From Tunturiibacter gelidiferens (GTDB lineage: Bacteria > Acidobacteriota > Terriglobia > Terriglobales > Acidobacteriaceae): DNA of 64,000 nucleotides. Made by a program: the position numbers and the translations under genes. Where the stretch lies: positions 248,001 to 312,000 of the forward strand of contig NZ_JACHEB010000005.1 of the NCBI RefSeq assembly GCF_014201335.1, given 5' to 3'. A model generated the notes under the pieces. It did no database searches. It worked only from the letters and a program-made list of their open reading frames with translations, and had not been told where the DNA came from. Below are positions 16,633 to 26,457 of this stretch, in pieces (positions within the stretch are counted from its first letter, which is position 1; every line of letters begins with the position of its first letter).

Positions 16633-16736
16633 CCTGTCGTCATGCAGCGTTCACTCTTTCGTAATCATATTTCTGCAACCTTCGTCTATAGGAGTACGTG
16701 TCGTGTACCCCCTGTTCTTCTAACACCTTTGATCGC

Positions 16737-16766
16737 TTGACACATCTCTCTCGACACGCTCAGAAT
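16737..16766 (+). promoter_or_regulatory. Candidate sigma-70 promoter for msrA
   Basis: TTGACA (16737-16742, perfect -35) and CAGAAT (16761-16766, four of six) are separated by 18 bases. The start of transcription would be about 80 bases before the msrA GTG. Confidence 0.4.
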
Positions 16767-16854
16767 ACTCGCGCTATTAACCTTTCGGGTGATGACAACC
16801 GCAACCCGAGAGCATCCAATAAGTGCAGCAAGGATGTAGTCAAGGAGCAGCAGA

Positions 16855-17331
16855 GTGGCAATCGAAAAAGCAACATTTGGAGCAGGATGTTTTTGGGGAG
16901 TTGAGACCCGTTTCAATGAGATCACAGGTGTTATCGACACAGCCGTAGGATACGAAGGCGGAAACCTCGAACACCCAACTTATAAAGAAGTCTGTACCGA
17001 CCGCACCGGCCATGCGGAGGTCGTCGAAGTCACCTTCGATCCATCCCGAGTCTCTTACGAAACATTATTGGACGCCTTTTTTGCACTTCACGATCCCACT
17101 CAGGTTAATCGCCAGGGTCCGGATTGGGGCACCCAATACCGAAGCGTCATCTTTACCCACACCAACGAACAATTTGCCCAGGCCCGCGCTAAGATCGCAG
17201 AACTTAGTGCTGCAGGCTCTTACCGCAAACCCATCGCAACCCAAGTGGTTCCTTCGACCACCTTCTGGAAGGCCGAAGAGTATCACCAGAAGTATCTCGA
17301 AAAGCGTGGCATGGTGAGCTGCCACATCTAA
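16855..17331 (+). CDS. msrA: Peptide methionine-S-sulfoxide reductase MsrA
   Basis: 158 residues from GTG 16855, with AGGAG nine bases upstream. The catalytic cysteine is Cys12 in the family motif GCFWGVE; DWGTQYRSVIF and EEYHQKYL complete the active-site signature. It reduces methionine-S-sulfoxide in proteins, repairing oxidative damage. No signal peptide, hence cytoplasmic. The resolving cysteine may be the one in the C-terminal MVSCHI. A single-gene unit closed by a strong intrinsic terminator at 17351. Confidence 0.95.
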   Translation: MAIEKATFGAGCFWGVETRFNEITGVIDTAVGYEGGNLEHPTYKEVCTDRTGHAEVVEVTFDPSRVSYETLLDAFFALHDPTQVNRQGPDWGTQYRSVIFTHTNEQFAQARAKIAELSAAGSYRKPIATQVVPSTTFWKAEEYHQKYLEKRGMVSCHI

Positions 17332-17350
17332 CTTCATTTCAACTCAATCG

Positions 17351-17396
17351 AAAACGGCGACAACGATTCCATGTTCGTTGTCGCCGTTTTTTCGTT
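17351..17396. terminator. Strong intrinsic terminator after msrA
   Basis: A perfect 16-bp stem (17351-17366 with 17375-17390) and an 8-base loop, followed by TTTTTT on the plus strand. On the minus strand the stem is followed by a CGATTGAG sequence instead, so it terminates msrA. It lies between the msrA and ABC permease stop codons. Confidence 0.92.
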
Positions 17397-17416
17397 CTTT
17401 CTGGCGAGCCAGAAAG

Positions 17417-19930
17417 TTATTCCGCCCGCAGGGCAGTTGTCGGATCAACCGAAGACGCCCGTCGCGCAGGCACAATCGCCGCAACCACAGCGACCACGGC
17501 AACTAGCAAAACCACACCGGCCAGCGTGAGCGGATCCGCAGACGAAACTCCAAAGAGCTGACTCCGCAATAACCGAGCCAACAATACCGAACAGGGAATC
17601 GCCAACACAATGCCGATCCCCGCTAAGCGCAGTACATCGGTCAACACCAGACGCGATACACGCAGTCGCGAAGATCCCAACGCAATGCGAATGCCGATCT
17701 CCCGTGTGCGCTGCGCGGTCGAGAACGCAAGCACACCATAGAGACCAACTCCCGCGAGCATCGTAGCCAGCAGGCCAAACGATATGGCCAGCAGTTCGAT
17801 CATGCGTTCGTTCGACAGCGTCGTGTCGATCTGTTCGTCCATGGTTCGCAGCTCATCCACAGCGAGGCCTGGGTCGATCTGTTTCATCGCCTGCCGCACC
17901 GTCGCGAAGCTCTGCTCGGGCGGCGTCGCTGTTCGAAGATAGAGATAAAGCTGGCCCGCGAACTTACACTGTTTGAGTGGCGAAAACAGTGTCGGCACTA
18001 CCGCGTCGCGCAGATTCGCATGTTTCGCGTCTCGCGTAACGCCGACGATGGTCATATATTCACCCGGCTTGCCGTCTCCACCCACGACTCGTCTTCCCAC
18101 GGCTGCAGCAGGGCTAGTGAAGTAGTGCTTCGCGAAGCTCTCGTTCACAATTCCTACAAGCGGATGAGTCGCATCGTCGTCTTCGGTGAAGGTGCGTCCG
18201 GCCAGCAACGGCTCTTGCATTGCGTGGAAGAAGTTCGCACTGATGTAGGGGATCTCGATCGGGAAGTCCTCATCCGGAGGAGCCGTATAGCCCTCCACCG
18301 TGGCGTCTCCGGTGTGTCCCATGTCTCCAAGCTCCTGATCAGTGGTTGCGCCGACAGCCTGCACTCCAGGCAGCGTCGCCATCGTGTCCAGAATCTGTTG
18401 GTGCAACGCCGGAATCTTCTCCTTCGCGTAACCAGAGAGCTGAGGATCGACGTGAAACGTAATCAGATGCGACGTATTGATCCCGGTATCGACGTGTCGA
18501 AGGTTTTGCATCGTTCGCACAAACAGGCCCGATCCCACCAGTAGCAAAACGCTAAGGCCGACCTGCAACGAAACAATGAGACGCCGAAAGTTCAGTGTGC
18601 CTCCGGTCGCGGTCGTCGTTTGTTGCTTCAGCGAGTTCACAATGTCCGGTCTCAACAACTGCATTCCAGGCGCGAGGCTGAACAAAACGCTCACCGCAAC
18701 AGCGACCGCAAAGTTGAAGGCAAGCAATCGTCCATCAAGCGTTGTAGAAAATGCGCTCAGCTCGTCCGTACTTAGCCGCTGCACCAGCAAACGGAGACAC
18801 GGACGCGCGATCAACAACCCAGCCGCACCCCCGGCAATACCGATCAGCAGACCTTCAAGTAAGAGTTGCTGGACAACACGCCGCGCATTTGCTCCGAGCG
18901 CATAGCGCAGCGAGAACTCCCGCACTCGTGCCGCCGAACGCACCAGCAGCAGACTCGCCACATTCACTGCGGCAATCAGGAGCACAAGAAACGCCATCCC
19001 CATCACCGCGTATAGCGGTTTTTGCAGCGACTCACGGCTGTATGACAGCCCCCGCGCACCGGGCGCAACGAGTAGCTGGCTCCGAGTCAGGTACTCATCA
19101 ACGAAGCGCTGCGGCTTCGTTCCGATCGCCTTGAGCTCTTCCGCGCGCAATGCATGCCACAACGGCGCGATGGCCATCTGCGCGTGTTGCGGCGTCTCTC
19201 CCGGCTTTAGCCGTCCGATGATGTTCATCCATCGGTCGGTATGGTCCTGCAATCTCTTGCCTCGACCCGGAATCACTTGCTCCAACATCGACACCGGCAC
19301 AAACACATTGGGCATCTGGCCCCAGACGGCGCTCTGAAATCCCGGAGCGACCACCCCCGCAATCTCGAATGGCGTCCCATTGATCGAAATCGTCTCGCCC
19401 ACAACACGTGTGTCCGATCCCATATGTGTCTGCCAGTAGGGATAGCTTAGAACCACAACAGGATTGCTCCCGGGCACGGTATCGTCGCTCGCAGTAAGCA
19501 ACCGACCCTGCGCAGACTTCACTCCAAGAACGCTGAAGTAGTTCCCGCTTACGATTTCTCCATCCAATAGCTCCGAGACCTTGTTTCGCGTGATCCCGAC
19601 ATTAACCGGTGCGGTCGCGATCAACCCATCGAATACGGCCGTTCCCTTGTCCCGAAGATCCCGGTACATCGGGTACGAAAAGGATTGCTCTGGCCCCGAG
19701 CCGTGGTCGCTTGTATGACCTGCCCAGGCCTTCCCCGTGCCGCTTAAAACCGCTAGCTGGTCCGGCTCACGCACGGGCAGCGAACGCAGCAGCGCCTGAT
19801 CGAGCAACGAGAAGATAGCCGTATTCGCCCCCACACCCAGCGCGAGTGTCAGCACAGCAGTCATCATGAACCCTGGCGACCGGCGGATCTGGCGAAGCGA
19901 AAAGCGAAGGTCCTGCATCAATGAGTTCAT
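17417..19930 (-). CDS. ABC transporter permease, acidobacterial duplicated orphan permease (ADOP) type
   Basis: 837 residues. N-terminal cytoplasmic start with LRFSLRQIRRSPGFMMTAVL, a MacB-like periplasmic domain (about 60-290), then the FtsX-type membrane segment (three helices about 310-400), a central helix, a second MacB-like periplasmic domain and a second FtsX segment ending LRAE. The duplicated MacB_PCD-FtsX layout and lack of an adjacent ATPase are the hallmarks of the ADOP family expanded in Acidobacteria. No ATP-binding subunit is next to it. Transport substrate or mechanotransmission role unknown. Convergent with msrA. Confidence 0.9.
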   Translation of the reverse strand: MNSLMQDLRFSLRQIRRSPGFMMTAVLTLALGVGANTAIFSLLDQALLRSLPVREPDQLAVLSGTGKAWAGHTSDHGSGPEQSFSYPMYRDLRDKGTAVFDGLIATAPVNVGITRNKVSELLDGEIVSGNYFSVLGVKSAQGRLLTASDDTVPGSNPVVVLSYPYWQTHMGSDTRVVGETISINGTPFEIAGVVAPGFQSAVWGQMPNVFVPVSMLEQVIPGRGKRLQDHTDRWMNIIGRLKPGETPQHAQMAIAPLWHALRAEELKAIGTKPQRFVDEYLTRSQLLVAPGARGLSYSRESLQKPLYAVMGMAFLVLLIAAVNVASLLLVRSAARVREFSLRYALGANARRVVQQLLLEGLLIGIAGGAAGLLIARPCLRLLVQRLSTDELSAFSTTLDGRLLAFNFAVAVAVSVLFSLAPGMQLLRPDIVNSLKQQTTTATGGTLNFRRLIVSLQVGLSVLLLVGSGLFVRTMQNLRHVDTGINTSHLITFHVDPQLSGYAKEKIPALHQQILDTMATLPGVQAVGATTDQELGDMGHTGDATVEGYTAPPDEDFPIEIPYISANFFHAMQEPLLAGRTFTEDDDATHPLVGIVNESFAKHYFTSPAAAVGRRVVGGDGKPGEYMTIVGVTRDAKHANLRDAVVPTLFSPLKQCKFAGQLYLYLRTATPPEQSFATVRQAMKQIDPGLAVDELRTMDEQIDTTLSNERMIELLAISFGLLATMLAGVGLYGVLAFSTAQRTREIGIRIALGSSRLRVSRLVLTDVLRLAGIGIVLAIPCSVLLARLLRSQLFGVSSADPLTLAGVVLLVAVVAVVAAIVPARRASSVDPTTALRAE

Positions 19931-20182
19931 CTCTGCCCTTTCACCCGATGACGGGTGAGGTTCTGGTTGCAGAGAGAGAATGCAGTTGGAATGCCAATCT
20001 CATGCGGGCCCAACGCCTTACAAATAAAAGAGTGGCGAATTGCGTCGAGGTCTTAGCTGTTCGTCTGCGGAACCGCCTGTTCATTTGCGGACGCGATTCA
20101 TCGAGCTTGCCGCGGCTCTAGGTAGTGGGTCAATTTAAGTTCGGGGGCGACCAAGTTACCAATAACCCGTTTTTTGCTGGAA

Positions 20183-20908
20183 CTAAGTGTGCGCTTTCGT
20201 TCCGTATACGAGCGACGGATACCACTCCCCACGGCCCCGCGGGGTCAGATCCATAAGGTCCCACATCGGCGTTAGCAAGTCGATCCCTCGTTCCTTGATC
20301 TCCGGCGACATCCTCGGATGAGCAGAATAGGAGTGCCGGACAACGCCCTCCTTATCTTTCGCGAAAACGGAGATGGTAGAGTCCTGGGCTCCCTCGGCAT
20401 CTTCGCTGCCGAGATCGAATTTGAAGGTGTTCGACCCCGCGCTGAGTAAACGCAAACTGTTCCACCCGCGCGAGCGTGCATGATCGCGCACTGCCCTCGG
20501 CTCGGCAGCCATCACGACTGCAAAATCGATCTTCTGCGCAAGATGGTGGGCTACGGCATTGAATCCGTCCACCCACATCGTGCACATCGGACACGGCTTC
20601 GTCTGCTTCTTGCCGTACATCATCTGGTAAAGCACCAACGGACGCTCCGCAGCGGTAAAGAGCTCGCTTAGTTTGACTGTGCGCACGGGATCGTCGCCCC
20701 CTCCGAGATCGGCAGGCCCTTCTAGGAACTCGTATTCCCGTAACGCGGCGCCAGCCGGCAGTGCGCGGCGCAGTGCCGCCACTCGCTCCTGATGCTCCAT
20801 CAGCTCAATTTCCGCCAGGCGCAACTCTTCGCGTCGGGCGAGGTACTCTGCTGACTCATTCGTAAGGTTCGTCTCGCGGTAGCTTCCGTTGATAAACTCG
20901 TGAACCAC
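20183..20908 (-). CDS. DUF899 thioredoxin-like family protein
   Basis: 241 residues starting at GTG 20908, which lies six bases after a perfect AGGAGG (20915-20920); this decides the start over the longer frame from 20965. The DUF899 family has a thioredoxin-like fold: a helical N-terminus with LARREELRLAEIELMEHQERV, then the core with LYQMMYGKKQTKPCPMCTMW, where CPMC stands at the position of a thioredoxin CxxC, and the C-terminal GRGEWYPSL. Cytoplasmic; the biochemical role of the family is not established. Lone gene, divergent from the helicase gene. Confidence 0.88.
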   Translation of the reverse strand: MVHEFINGSYRETNLTNESAEYLARREELRLAEIELMEHQERVAALRRALPAGAALREYEFLEGPADLGGGDDPVRTVKLSELFTAAERPLVLYQMMYGKKQTKPCPMCTMWVDGFNAVAHHLAQKIDFAVVMAAEPRAVRDHARSRGWNSLRLLSAGSNTFKFDLGSEDAEGAQDSTISVFAKDKEGVVRHSYSAHPRMSPEIKERGIDLLTPMWDLMDLTPRGRGEWYPSLVYGTKAHT

Positions 20909-21414
20909 GCCACACCTCCTCAGCTTCGACCTGCGTCGCTGCAAAGTCTGCCCCTTTGGATGCATTCAACGGAGCTAATGCTAACCTGACGTCCCTGTCG
21001 CGTTACGTTCTCGAGGTAGTGTTTTCGGTGACCTCTGTCACTCAGTTCGAAACTGATTCATTGCCCCGAGCACAGCCTCAATCGTCAATCGCACTGCTAG
21101 TGTGGTATAGTTATTTTGTACTCCGGTCTAAAGGAGTGCGGGCATCGCAGGCAAAAACTCTTCATGGACTTCGGAGTTTGGCCAGAGACTGCGATTCGCC
21201 TCTTCCCACCGCTACCTTCCCGCACGTTGGAAGTCGCGCTGGTTGCTCTGGCTGGAAGACCCGTCACAGGACGAGTCTCGCCGTGCAGCAGCAGCGCTTC
21301 GATACCCGACAGCAATGCTGACTAACTGAAATCCATGATGCCACGCTGGCATCTCTGCACCCCTATGCCGCTCTACAACGCCCACTCTATTCGGGCCACC
21401 AGACAGGAAAAATT
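20909..21414. other. Divergent intergenic region, DUF899 gene / DEAD-box helicase
   Basis: About 500 bases without a supported gene; the short open frames have no ribosome site or recognisable product. It likely carries a long 5' leader for the helicase, with a candidate promoter at 21082-21111. Long structured leaders are known for cold-shock RNA helicase genes, but I cannot assign a specific structure here. Confidence 0.5.
21082..21111 (+). promoter_or_regulatory. Candidate sigma-70 promoter of helicase gene
   Basis: TCGTCA (21082-21087, four of six -35 matches), an 18-base spacer and TATAGT (21106-21111, five of six -10 matches). It implies a leader of about 300 bases before the helicase start. 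Confidence 0.35.
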
Positions 21415-22938
21415 TTGACCTCAGCAACTTTAGAACAGAACGATCAGATCTCGCAGAACCAGCAGAACCCCATTCCCCAAGCCAACACAGCCGCCGCGAA
21501 TCCAGCAGGCCTTCCTCTCGTTGAGGATGTTCGCTTCACCGACTTCAACATCTCCGACTCCCTCAAGAACCGCCTGACCAGCGCCGGCTTTATGATGCCG
21601 ACCCCGGTTCAGGCGAAGGCTATTCCGCCGGCGCTCGAAGGCAAAGACATTCTCGCTACCGCCTCTACCGGCACCGGCAAGACCCTCAGCTTCCTTATCC
21701 CGATGATCCAGCGCATGGACGCGAACTCGATCCCCAGCACCAAGGGCAAGCGCGGTCCCATTCGCGCCCTCATCCTGCTGCCGACCCGTGAGCTCGCCAT
21801 GCAGGTCCTCGAGGCCTACTGGAAGCTGGTTCCCGGCTCGAAGAGCGACGCCGTTCTCGTCTGCGGCGGTCTCTCCGAAAATAATCAGCTCGATCAGCTC
21901 GACCGCGGCCCCCGTCTCGTCGTTGCGACTCCCGGCCGCCTCGAAGACTTCCTCCGTCGTCGCGAGATCAACATCAACGCCGTCGAGATGCTCGTCCTCG
22001 ATGAAGTCGATCGCATGCTCGACATGGGCTTCCTTCCCGCCATCCGCCGCATCGTCGGCGCGCTGCCGAAGACTCGCCAGACGATGTGCTACTCCGCGAC
22101 GCTCGACGCCAACATCCGCGAGATCGTTCGCGACTACGTCAAGGAGCCCGTCCGCATCGAGATAGGCCAGACCTCGAAACCCAGCGACCGCGTCGAACTT
22201 CGCGTCTACACCGTCATGCAGGATCAGAAGCTCGGTTTGCTCGACCAGATGCTCCGTCAGGAAGAGGGAACCTTTCTCGTCTTCTCGCGCACCAAGCACG
22301 GCGCCGACCGCATCAGCAAGAAGCTCGAGAAGCTCGGCCACGACGCTGACGTCATCCATGGCGATCGCAGCCAGTCCCAGCGCACCGCCGCTCTCAAGGG
22401 CTTTGCCAACGGTCGCCACCGCGTCCTCGTCGCCACTGACGTTGCCGCACGCGGCATCGACGTCAACGACATCGCGCACGTCATCAACTACGACCTGCCC
22501 AATGCCTCCGACGACTTCGTCCACCGCATCGGCCGCACCGGTCGCGCCGGCAAGAAGGGCGTCGCCACCACGTTTGTCATGCCGCAGGAACGTCACGATG
22601 CTCGCAAGCTTGAGCGCGAACTGAAGATAAAGTTTGAGTGGCGCGAGGCCGATAAGAACCTTGAGAAGGAAGTCCGCAACGCACCCCTCGACACAACAGC
22701 TCAGGGACAGAACCTCATGCAGCTTGAAACTCGCTCCTGGAAGGGCAACGATCCTGTCAGTCCAATGACGACGCCCAACGCCAACTACGGCGCCAAAAAG
22801 ACCGGCTTCCGTAGCCGTAGCGGCGGCGGTGGTTTCTCCGGCGGGCGCAGCTCCGGTGGCCGTGGCCCCGGTGGTCGCCCCAATAGCAACAGCCGCCCCG
22901 GCAGCAGCCGCTCCGGCCCAGCTCGCCGCGGTCAGTAA
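21415..22938 (+). CDS. DEAD-box-family ATP-dependent RNA helicase with DEVD motif II
   Basis: 507 residues from TTG 21415 (AGGAA seven bases upstream). All helicase landmarks are present in order: Q motif (PTPVQAKAIP), motif I STGTGKT, PTRELA, TPGRLED, motif II LVLDEVDRMLDMG, SAT (CYSATL), then the second RecA domain ending HRIGRTGRAGK. Motif II reads DEVD where the family has DEAD; the two acidic residues that bind Mg-ATP are kept. The C-terminal tail (about 465-507) is Gly/Arg/Ser-rich (GGGGFSGGRSSGGRGPGG), an RGG-like RNA-binding tail seen in RhlE/CsdA-type helicases. Probably acts in ribosome assembly or mRNA decay, with a possible cold-shock role. Confidence 0.93.
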   Translation: MTSATLEQNDQISQNQQNPIPQANTAAANPAGLPLVEDVRFTDFNISDSLKNRLTSAGFMMPTPVQAKAIPPALEGKDILATASTGTGKTLSFLIPMIQRMDANSIPSTKGKRGPIRALILLPTRELAMQVLEAYWKLVPGSKSDAVLVCGGLSENNQLDQLDRGPRLVVATPGRLEDFLRRREININAVEMLVLDEVDRMLDMGFLPAIRRIVGALPKTRQTMCYSATLDANIREIVRDYVKEPVRIEIGQTSKPSDRVELRVYTVMQDQKLGLLDQMLRQEEGTFLVFSRTKHGADRISKKLEKLGHDADVIHGDRSQSQRTAALKGFANGRHRVLVATDVAARGIDVNDIAHVINYDLPNASDDFVHRIGRTGRAGKKGVATTFVMPQERHDARKLERELKIKFEWREADKNLEKEVRNAPLDTTAQGQNLMQLETRSWKGNDPVSPMTTPNANYGAKKTGFRSRSGGGGFSGGRSSGGRGPGGRPNSNSRPGSSRSGPARRGQ

Positions 22939-22957
22939 CCTCCGGCACTCAGACACG

Positions 22958-23011
22958 AAAGACGCTTCGCTCTGTCAGCCAACCAGCCGCAGAACGGAGC
23001 GTTCGTCTTTT
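22958..23011 (+). terminator. Probable terminator after helicase gene
   Basis: AAAGACG (22958) pairs with CGTCTTT (23004), and CGCTC with GAGCG inside it across a small internal loop, with a large apical loop; CTTTTAAC follows. Weaker than the msrA terminator because of the loop size. Confidence 0.45.
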
Positions 23012-23108
23012 AACGAACATCGCGACCGACGTTGTAGTAGTTTTGCCGAAGCTGAGTAGGGCCAAAGTTTGCAGTCTTTGTAATCTGGTACAGGAGAGAA
23101 TCATCGCC

Positions 23109-24626
23109 ATGACTAACCGGCTTCTGCGTTTCGTCCTGGCGCAGGTCCTGCTCTCCCTTTTGCTTCTGCTCATCTGGTCCTGGCCGCAGATCGACGACGC
23201 CTACATCTTTCTCACATACGCCCGTCACCTTGCGTCGTCCGGTCTGTTCGCATTCAATGCTGGCGAAGTCTCCTACGGCTTCAGCAGTCCTGCGTACGTT
23301 CTTCTATTGGCTTCCACATCGAAACTCACTGGTCTTGCGGTCAGTGTCGGCATGGCAAATGTACTTGGCCTTCTTCTCTGCACCTTAGCCGCTCTCGCGA
23401 TTTGGCTGCTTTGGGAAGAGTTGCATCTGCAGCTCTCCGACACTGAAATCATCGTCTCCGCTATCCTTCTCAGCGGCCCGTGGTTCTTCACCGTGTGGTT
23501 TTTCTTTGGGATGGAGACTGGCCTCGCTGTCCTAAGCATCCTTGGTCTGCTCCTGGCTCTGGCAAAACTTCGTGCGCAAGCCCGAACCCTCCCATGGCTG
23601 CTCGTCGGCATCGTCTCCGCGAGTACCCTCGCAATCACGAGGCTTGAATCCGGCATCTACATCGCCTGCGCAATCATCGTAACTCTCTTCGCGTCGCGAT
23701 CGAGACGCGAGGTCCGCGACCTCATCCTCATCGCCTTCTTCAGCGGCGCTGTGGAGATCGGTTGGCTGCTCTACGCCAAACGCACGTTCGGTACCTACAT
23801 GCCCTGGTCGAGCACCGCACGTCTCTTGTACTATCTGCCAACCGCATACACCCACATCGTCGCCGAACGATTCAACCATCTGGACGCGATAGCCCGAACC
23901 TTATTCGCCATCAAAGCCGCGTCGCACATGCTCTTCGATGGCCCCCTGAAGATCCTGCTCCTCGCACTCCCGCTTACTGTCGCAATTTTCTTTGCGCGTG
24001 CGAAAAGCACTCCCGACACTCTCCAATGGATGCTCCGAATTGCAATCCTTGGGTTTGTGCTTCAAATAGTTACATTTTCCTATCTCTTTCCCCTGGCCCA
24101 GAATCGCCACTTCGCTCCCTACCTCGCCTGCCTTTGGGTGCTCGTCGTGCCGCTTATCGTGCGTTCGGCACAGCGGGCGAGTCGTTCCGTTCAAAGCGCA
24201 CTGGTTCTCGCGATAGTTGCCCTTTGGATCGGCGGCGCAATCCAGTATCGATTCTCAGGGGAGAAACTCGGGCCTCTTCACCGACTCGCGGCCAGAAATC
24301 TACTCCCAACCGACCGGGTCGCCGCCGAACCCATCGGCATTCTCGCATTTGAGTCGCCTGCACATATCATCGACCTCGGAGGCCTCACGGACCGCGACGC
24401 ATGGCCCATGCTCGAGAAGTTCAGTAACTCCCAACTCAGCGAAGTCATCGCATGGGATCTCAGCAAGGGAGCGACCAAGCTGGTACTCAAAGCCGAGCAG
24501 TGCGGTGCAAGCGGCCAGATCTTCGGTCACTACTGCCTCATCAACGCCAGCGACGCGCAATCTTTGGTTCACGATTCGAACAGCTCAAAGCCCATAGCAA
24601 CTCAACCACCTGCCCCGGAGCGCTAG
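23109..24626 (+). CDS. Polytopic GT-C-like glycosyltransferase, unknown specificity
   Basis: About 505 residues from ATG 23109 (AGGAGA upstream, slightly long spacing). After the first helix comes IDDAYIFLTYARHL, with the paired acidic residues expected in the first extracytoplasmic loop of GT-C glycosyltransferases, and then SSPAYVLLLA, a pattern also seen in AftB-like arabinofuranosyltransferases. About ten hydrophobic helices follow, then a soluble C-terminal domain (about 400-490). Such enzymes use polyprenyl-phosphate sugars on the outer face of the inner membrane. The donor and acceptor are unknown. Monocistronic in appearance. Confidence 0.75.
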   Translation: MTNRLLRFVLAQVLLSLLLLLIWSWPQIDDAYIFLTYARHLASSGLFAFNAGEVSYGFSSPAYVLLLASTSKLTGLAVSVGMANVLGLLLCTLAALAIWLLWEELHLQLSDTEIIVSAILLSGPWFFTVWFFFGMETGLAVLSILGLLLALAKLRAQARTLPWLLVGIVSASTLAITRLESGIYIACAIIVTLFASRSRREVRDLILIAFFSGAVEIGWLLYAKRTFGTYMPWSSTARLLYYLPTAYTHIVAERFNHLDAIARTLFAIKAASHMLFDGPLKILLLALPLTVAIFFARAKSTPDTLQWMLRIAILGFVLQIVTFSYLFPLAQNRHFAPYLACLWVLVVPLIVRSAQRASRSVQSALVLAIVALWIGGAIQYRFSGEKLGPLHRLAARNLLPTDRVAAEPIGILAFESPAHIIDLGGLTDRDAWPMLEKFSNSQLSEVIAWDLSKGATKLVLKAEQCGASGQIFGHYCLINASDAQSLVHDSNSSKPIATQPPAPER

Positions 24627-24746
24627 TCCTTCGGCATCGAAACTCGTTAAATTACATCTAAAAAACAGGTATTTGCGGTTATGGCGAATATTCACGCCTG
24701 TAACGCGAAAATTGCCACATTCCCCAGCTAAAATGGAAGTAATACC

Positions 24747-26384
24747 ATGATCTCAGTTTCCAATGTCACTATGCGCTATGGCTCGAAGCTCCTCTTCGAG
24801 GATGTTTCAGTCACCTTCACCACAGGCCGCCGCTATGGCCTCACCGGCCCAAACGGCGCCGGCAAATCAACCTTCATGAAGTGCCTCACGGGCGAAATCG
24901 ACCCCCAGAAAGGCACCGTCGTCCGCCCCAAGAAAATCGGCGTTCTCTCCCAGGACCAGTACGCCTTCGACGCCTACCGCGTCATCGATACCGTCATCAT
25001 GGGCAACAAGGGCCTGTGGGCCGCGCTTGAAGAGCGAGAGATTATCTACGCTAAGCCCGAGATGACCGACGAAGACGGCTCCCGGCTCGGTGAACTCGAA
25101 GGCATCGTCGGAGACGAAGACGGCTACGAGGCAGAGTCCAACGCCGCCGTCCTCCTGCAAGGTCTCGACATCCCCGACGAGCTCCACGAGCGCAAGATGT
25201 CCGAGCTACAGGGCGGTCAGAAGGTACGTATCCTTCTCGCACAGGCCCTATTCGGCAATCCGCAGGCGCTGCTCCTCGACGAGCCCACCAACTACCTCGA
25301 CCTAGAGTCCATTCACTGGCTCCAGGACTTCCTCACTCGCTACAACGGCACGGTCATCACCATCTCGCACGACCGGCACTTCCTCAATAACGTCTGCACT
25401 CACATCGCTGACATCGACTACGAAACCATCATCACCTACAACGGTGGTTATGACGATATGGTTTTCCAGAAGACCAGCATTCGCACCCGCATCGAGAGCC
25501 AGAATGAGCAGCGCGAGAAGAAGATCGCCCAACTCAACGACTTCATCGCTCGCTTCTCTGCCGGCACACGTTCCTCGCAGGTGAACTCCCGCAAGAAAGA
25601 AGTCGAGCGGCTCGCCACAAGCGAACTGGCTCGCTCCAACATCGCGCGCCCCTTCATCAGCTTCAAGATGGAGCGGCCCTCCGGCAAAAACGTCCTCGAA
25701 TTTGAAAAGGTCAACAAAACCTATCCGCAGAAGGATGGCAAGACCGAGCACGTCATCAACAACTTCACCGCTTCGGTCACTCGCGGAGATAAAGTCATCC
25801 TCATGGGCCGCAACGGGCAGGGCAAAACCACCCTCCTCAAAGCACTTCTCGCCAATGGCCCCGGCATCGAAGAGACCGACGTCTCCATCGACTCCGGCAC
25901 CGTCAAGTGGGGGCACGAAGTTTCCATCGGCTACTTCGCGCAAGACCACAAAGGCTCGATCCAACTCGGCATGACCGCCTCTGACTGGCTCCACCAATTC
26001 GATCCCCAGGCCACCAAAGAAGACATCCGCGGCATCCTTGGCCAGATGCTCTTCAAGGGGGAAGAGGGTCTCAAAAAAACTGACGCTCTGTCCGGAGGCG
26101 AAGCCGCCCGTCTCCTCTTCTGCAAGATCATGCTGCAGAAGCCGAACGTCCTGGTCCTCGACGAACCCACCAACCACTTGGATCTCGAAAGCATCAACGC
26201 GCTTAATCAGGCGATTCAGAAGTATGAAGGCACCGTCTTCCTCGTCACTCATGACCAGGATCTGATCGAAGAGGCTGGCACGCGCATCTGGCACTTCGAA
26301 GGCGGCCCCACGGACTTCCACATTACCGACCACAAGGGCCCCTACGAGGAATATCAGCAGCAACTAGCCATCGCCGCAAAATAA
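24747..26384 (+). CDS. ABC-F family ATPase, YbiT-like
   Basis: 545 residues with two ABC domains and no membrane segments. Walker A motifs GPNGAGKST (about 36) and GRNGQGKTT (about 355); signatures SELQGGQ and LSGGEAAR; Walker B LLLDEPTNYLD and LVLDEPTNHLD. The ABC-F linker with charged helices lies between (about 245-310). The opening ISVSNVTMRYGSKLLFEDV and the VIDTVIMG segment resemble E. coli YbiT closely. ABC-F proteins act on the ribosomal E site in translation regulation. A resistance-type ABC-F is less likely given the YbiT-like sequence. The ATG is the first in frame. Confidence 0.92.
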   Translation: MISVSNVTMRYGSKLLFEDVSVTFTTGRRYGLTGPNGAGKSTFMKCLTGEIDPQKGTVVRPKKIGVLSQDQYAFDAYRVIDTVIMGNKGLWAALEEREIIYAKPEMTDEDGSRLGELEGIVGDEDGYEAESNAAVLLQGLDIPDELHERKMSELQGGQKVRILLAQALFGNPQALLLDEPTNYLDLESIHWLQDFLTRYNGTVITISHDRHFLNNVCTHIADIDYETIITYNGGYDDMVFQKTSIRTRIESQNEQREKKIAQLNDFIARFSAGTRSSQVNSRKKEVERLATSELARSNIARPFISFKMERPSGKNVLEFEKVNKTYPQKDGKTEHVINNFTASVTRGDKVILMGRNGQGKTTLLKALLANGPGIEETDVSIDSGTVKWGHEVSIGYFAQDHKGSIQLGMTASDWLHQFDPQATKEDIRGILGQMLFKGEEGLKKTDALSGGEAARLLFCKIMLQKPNVLVLDEPTNHLDLESINALNQAIQKYEGTVFLVTHDQDLIEEAGTRIWHFEGGPTDFHITDHKGPYEEYQQQLAIAAK

Positions 26385-26457
26385 TCCCTCTTGCAAGCGC
26401 TGTCCTTCCGAATCGGCTCCGTCAAATCATTGGCGGTGCTGATCGGAGGTACGCATT

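Noticed and set aside
21430..22956. A 508-residue open frame antisense to the DEAD-box helicase
   Set aside because: It exactly shadows a gene with all helicase motifs. High-GC codon use makes long antisense frames common; no ribosome site or recognisable family.
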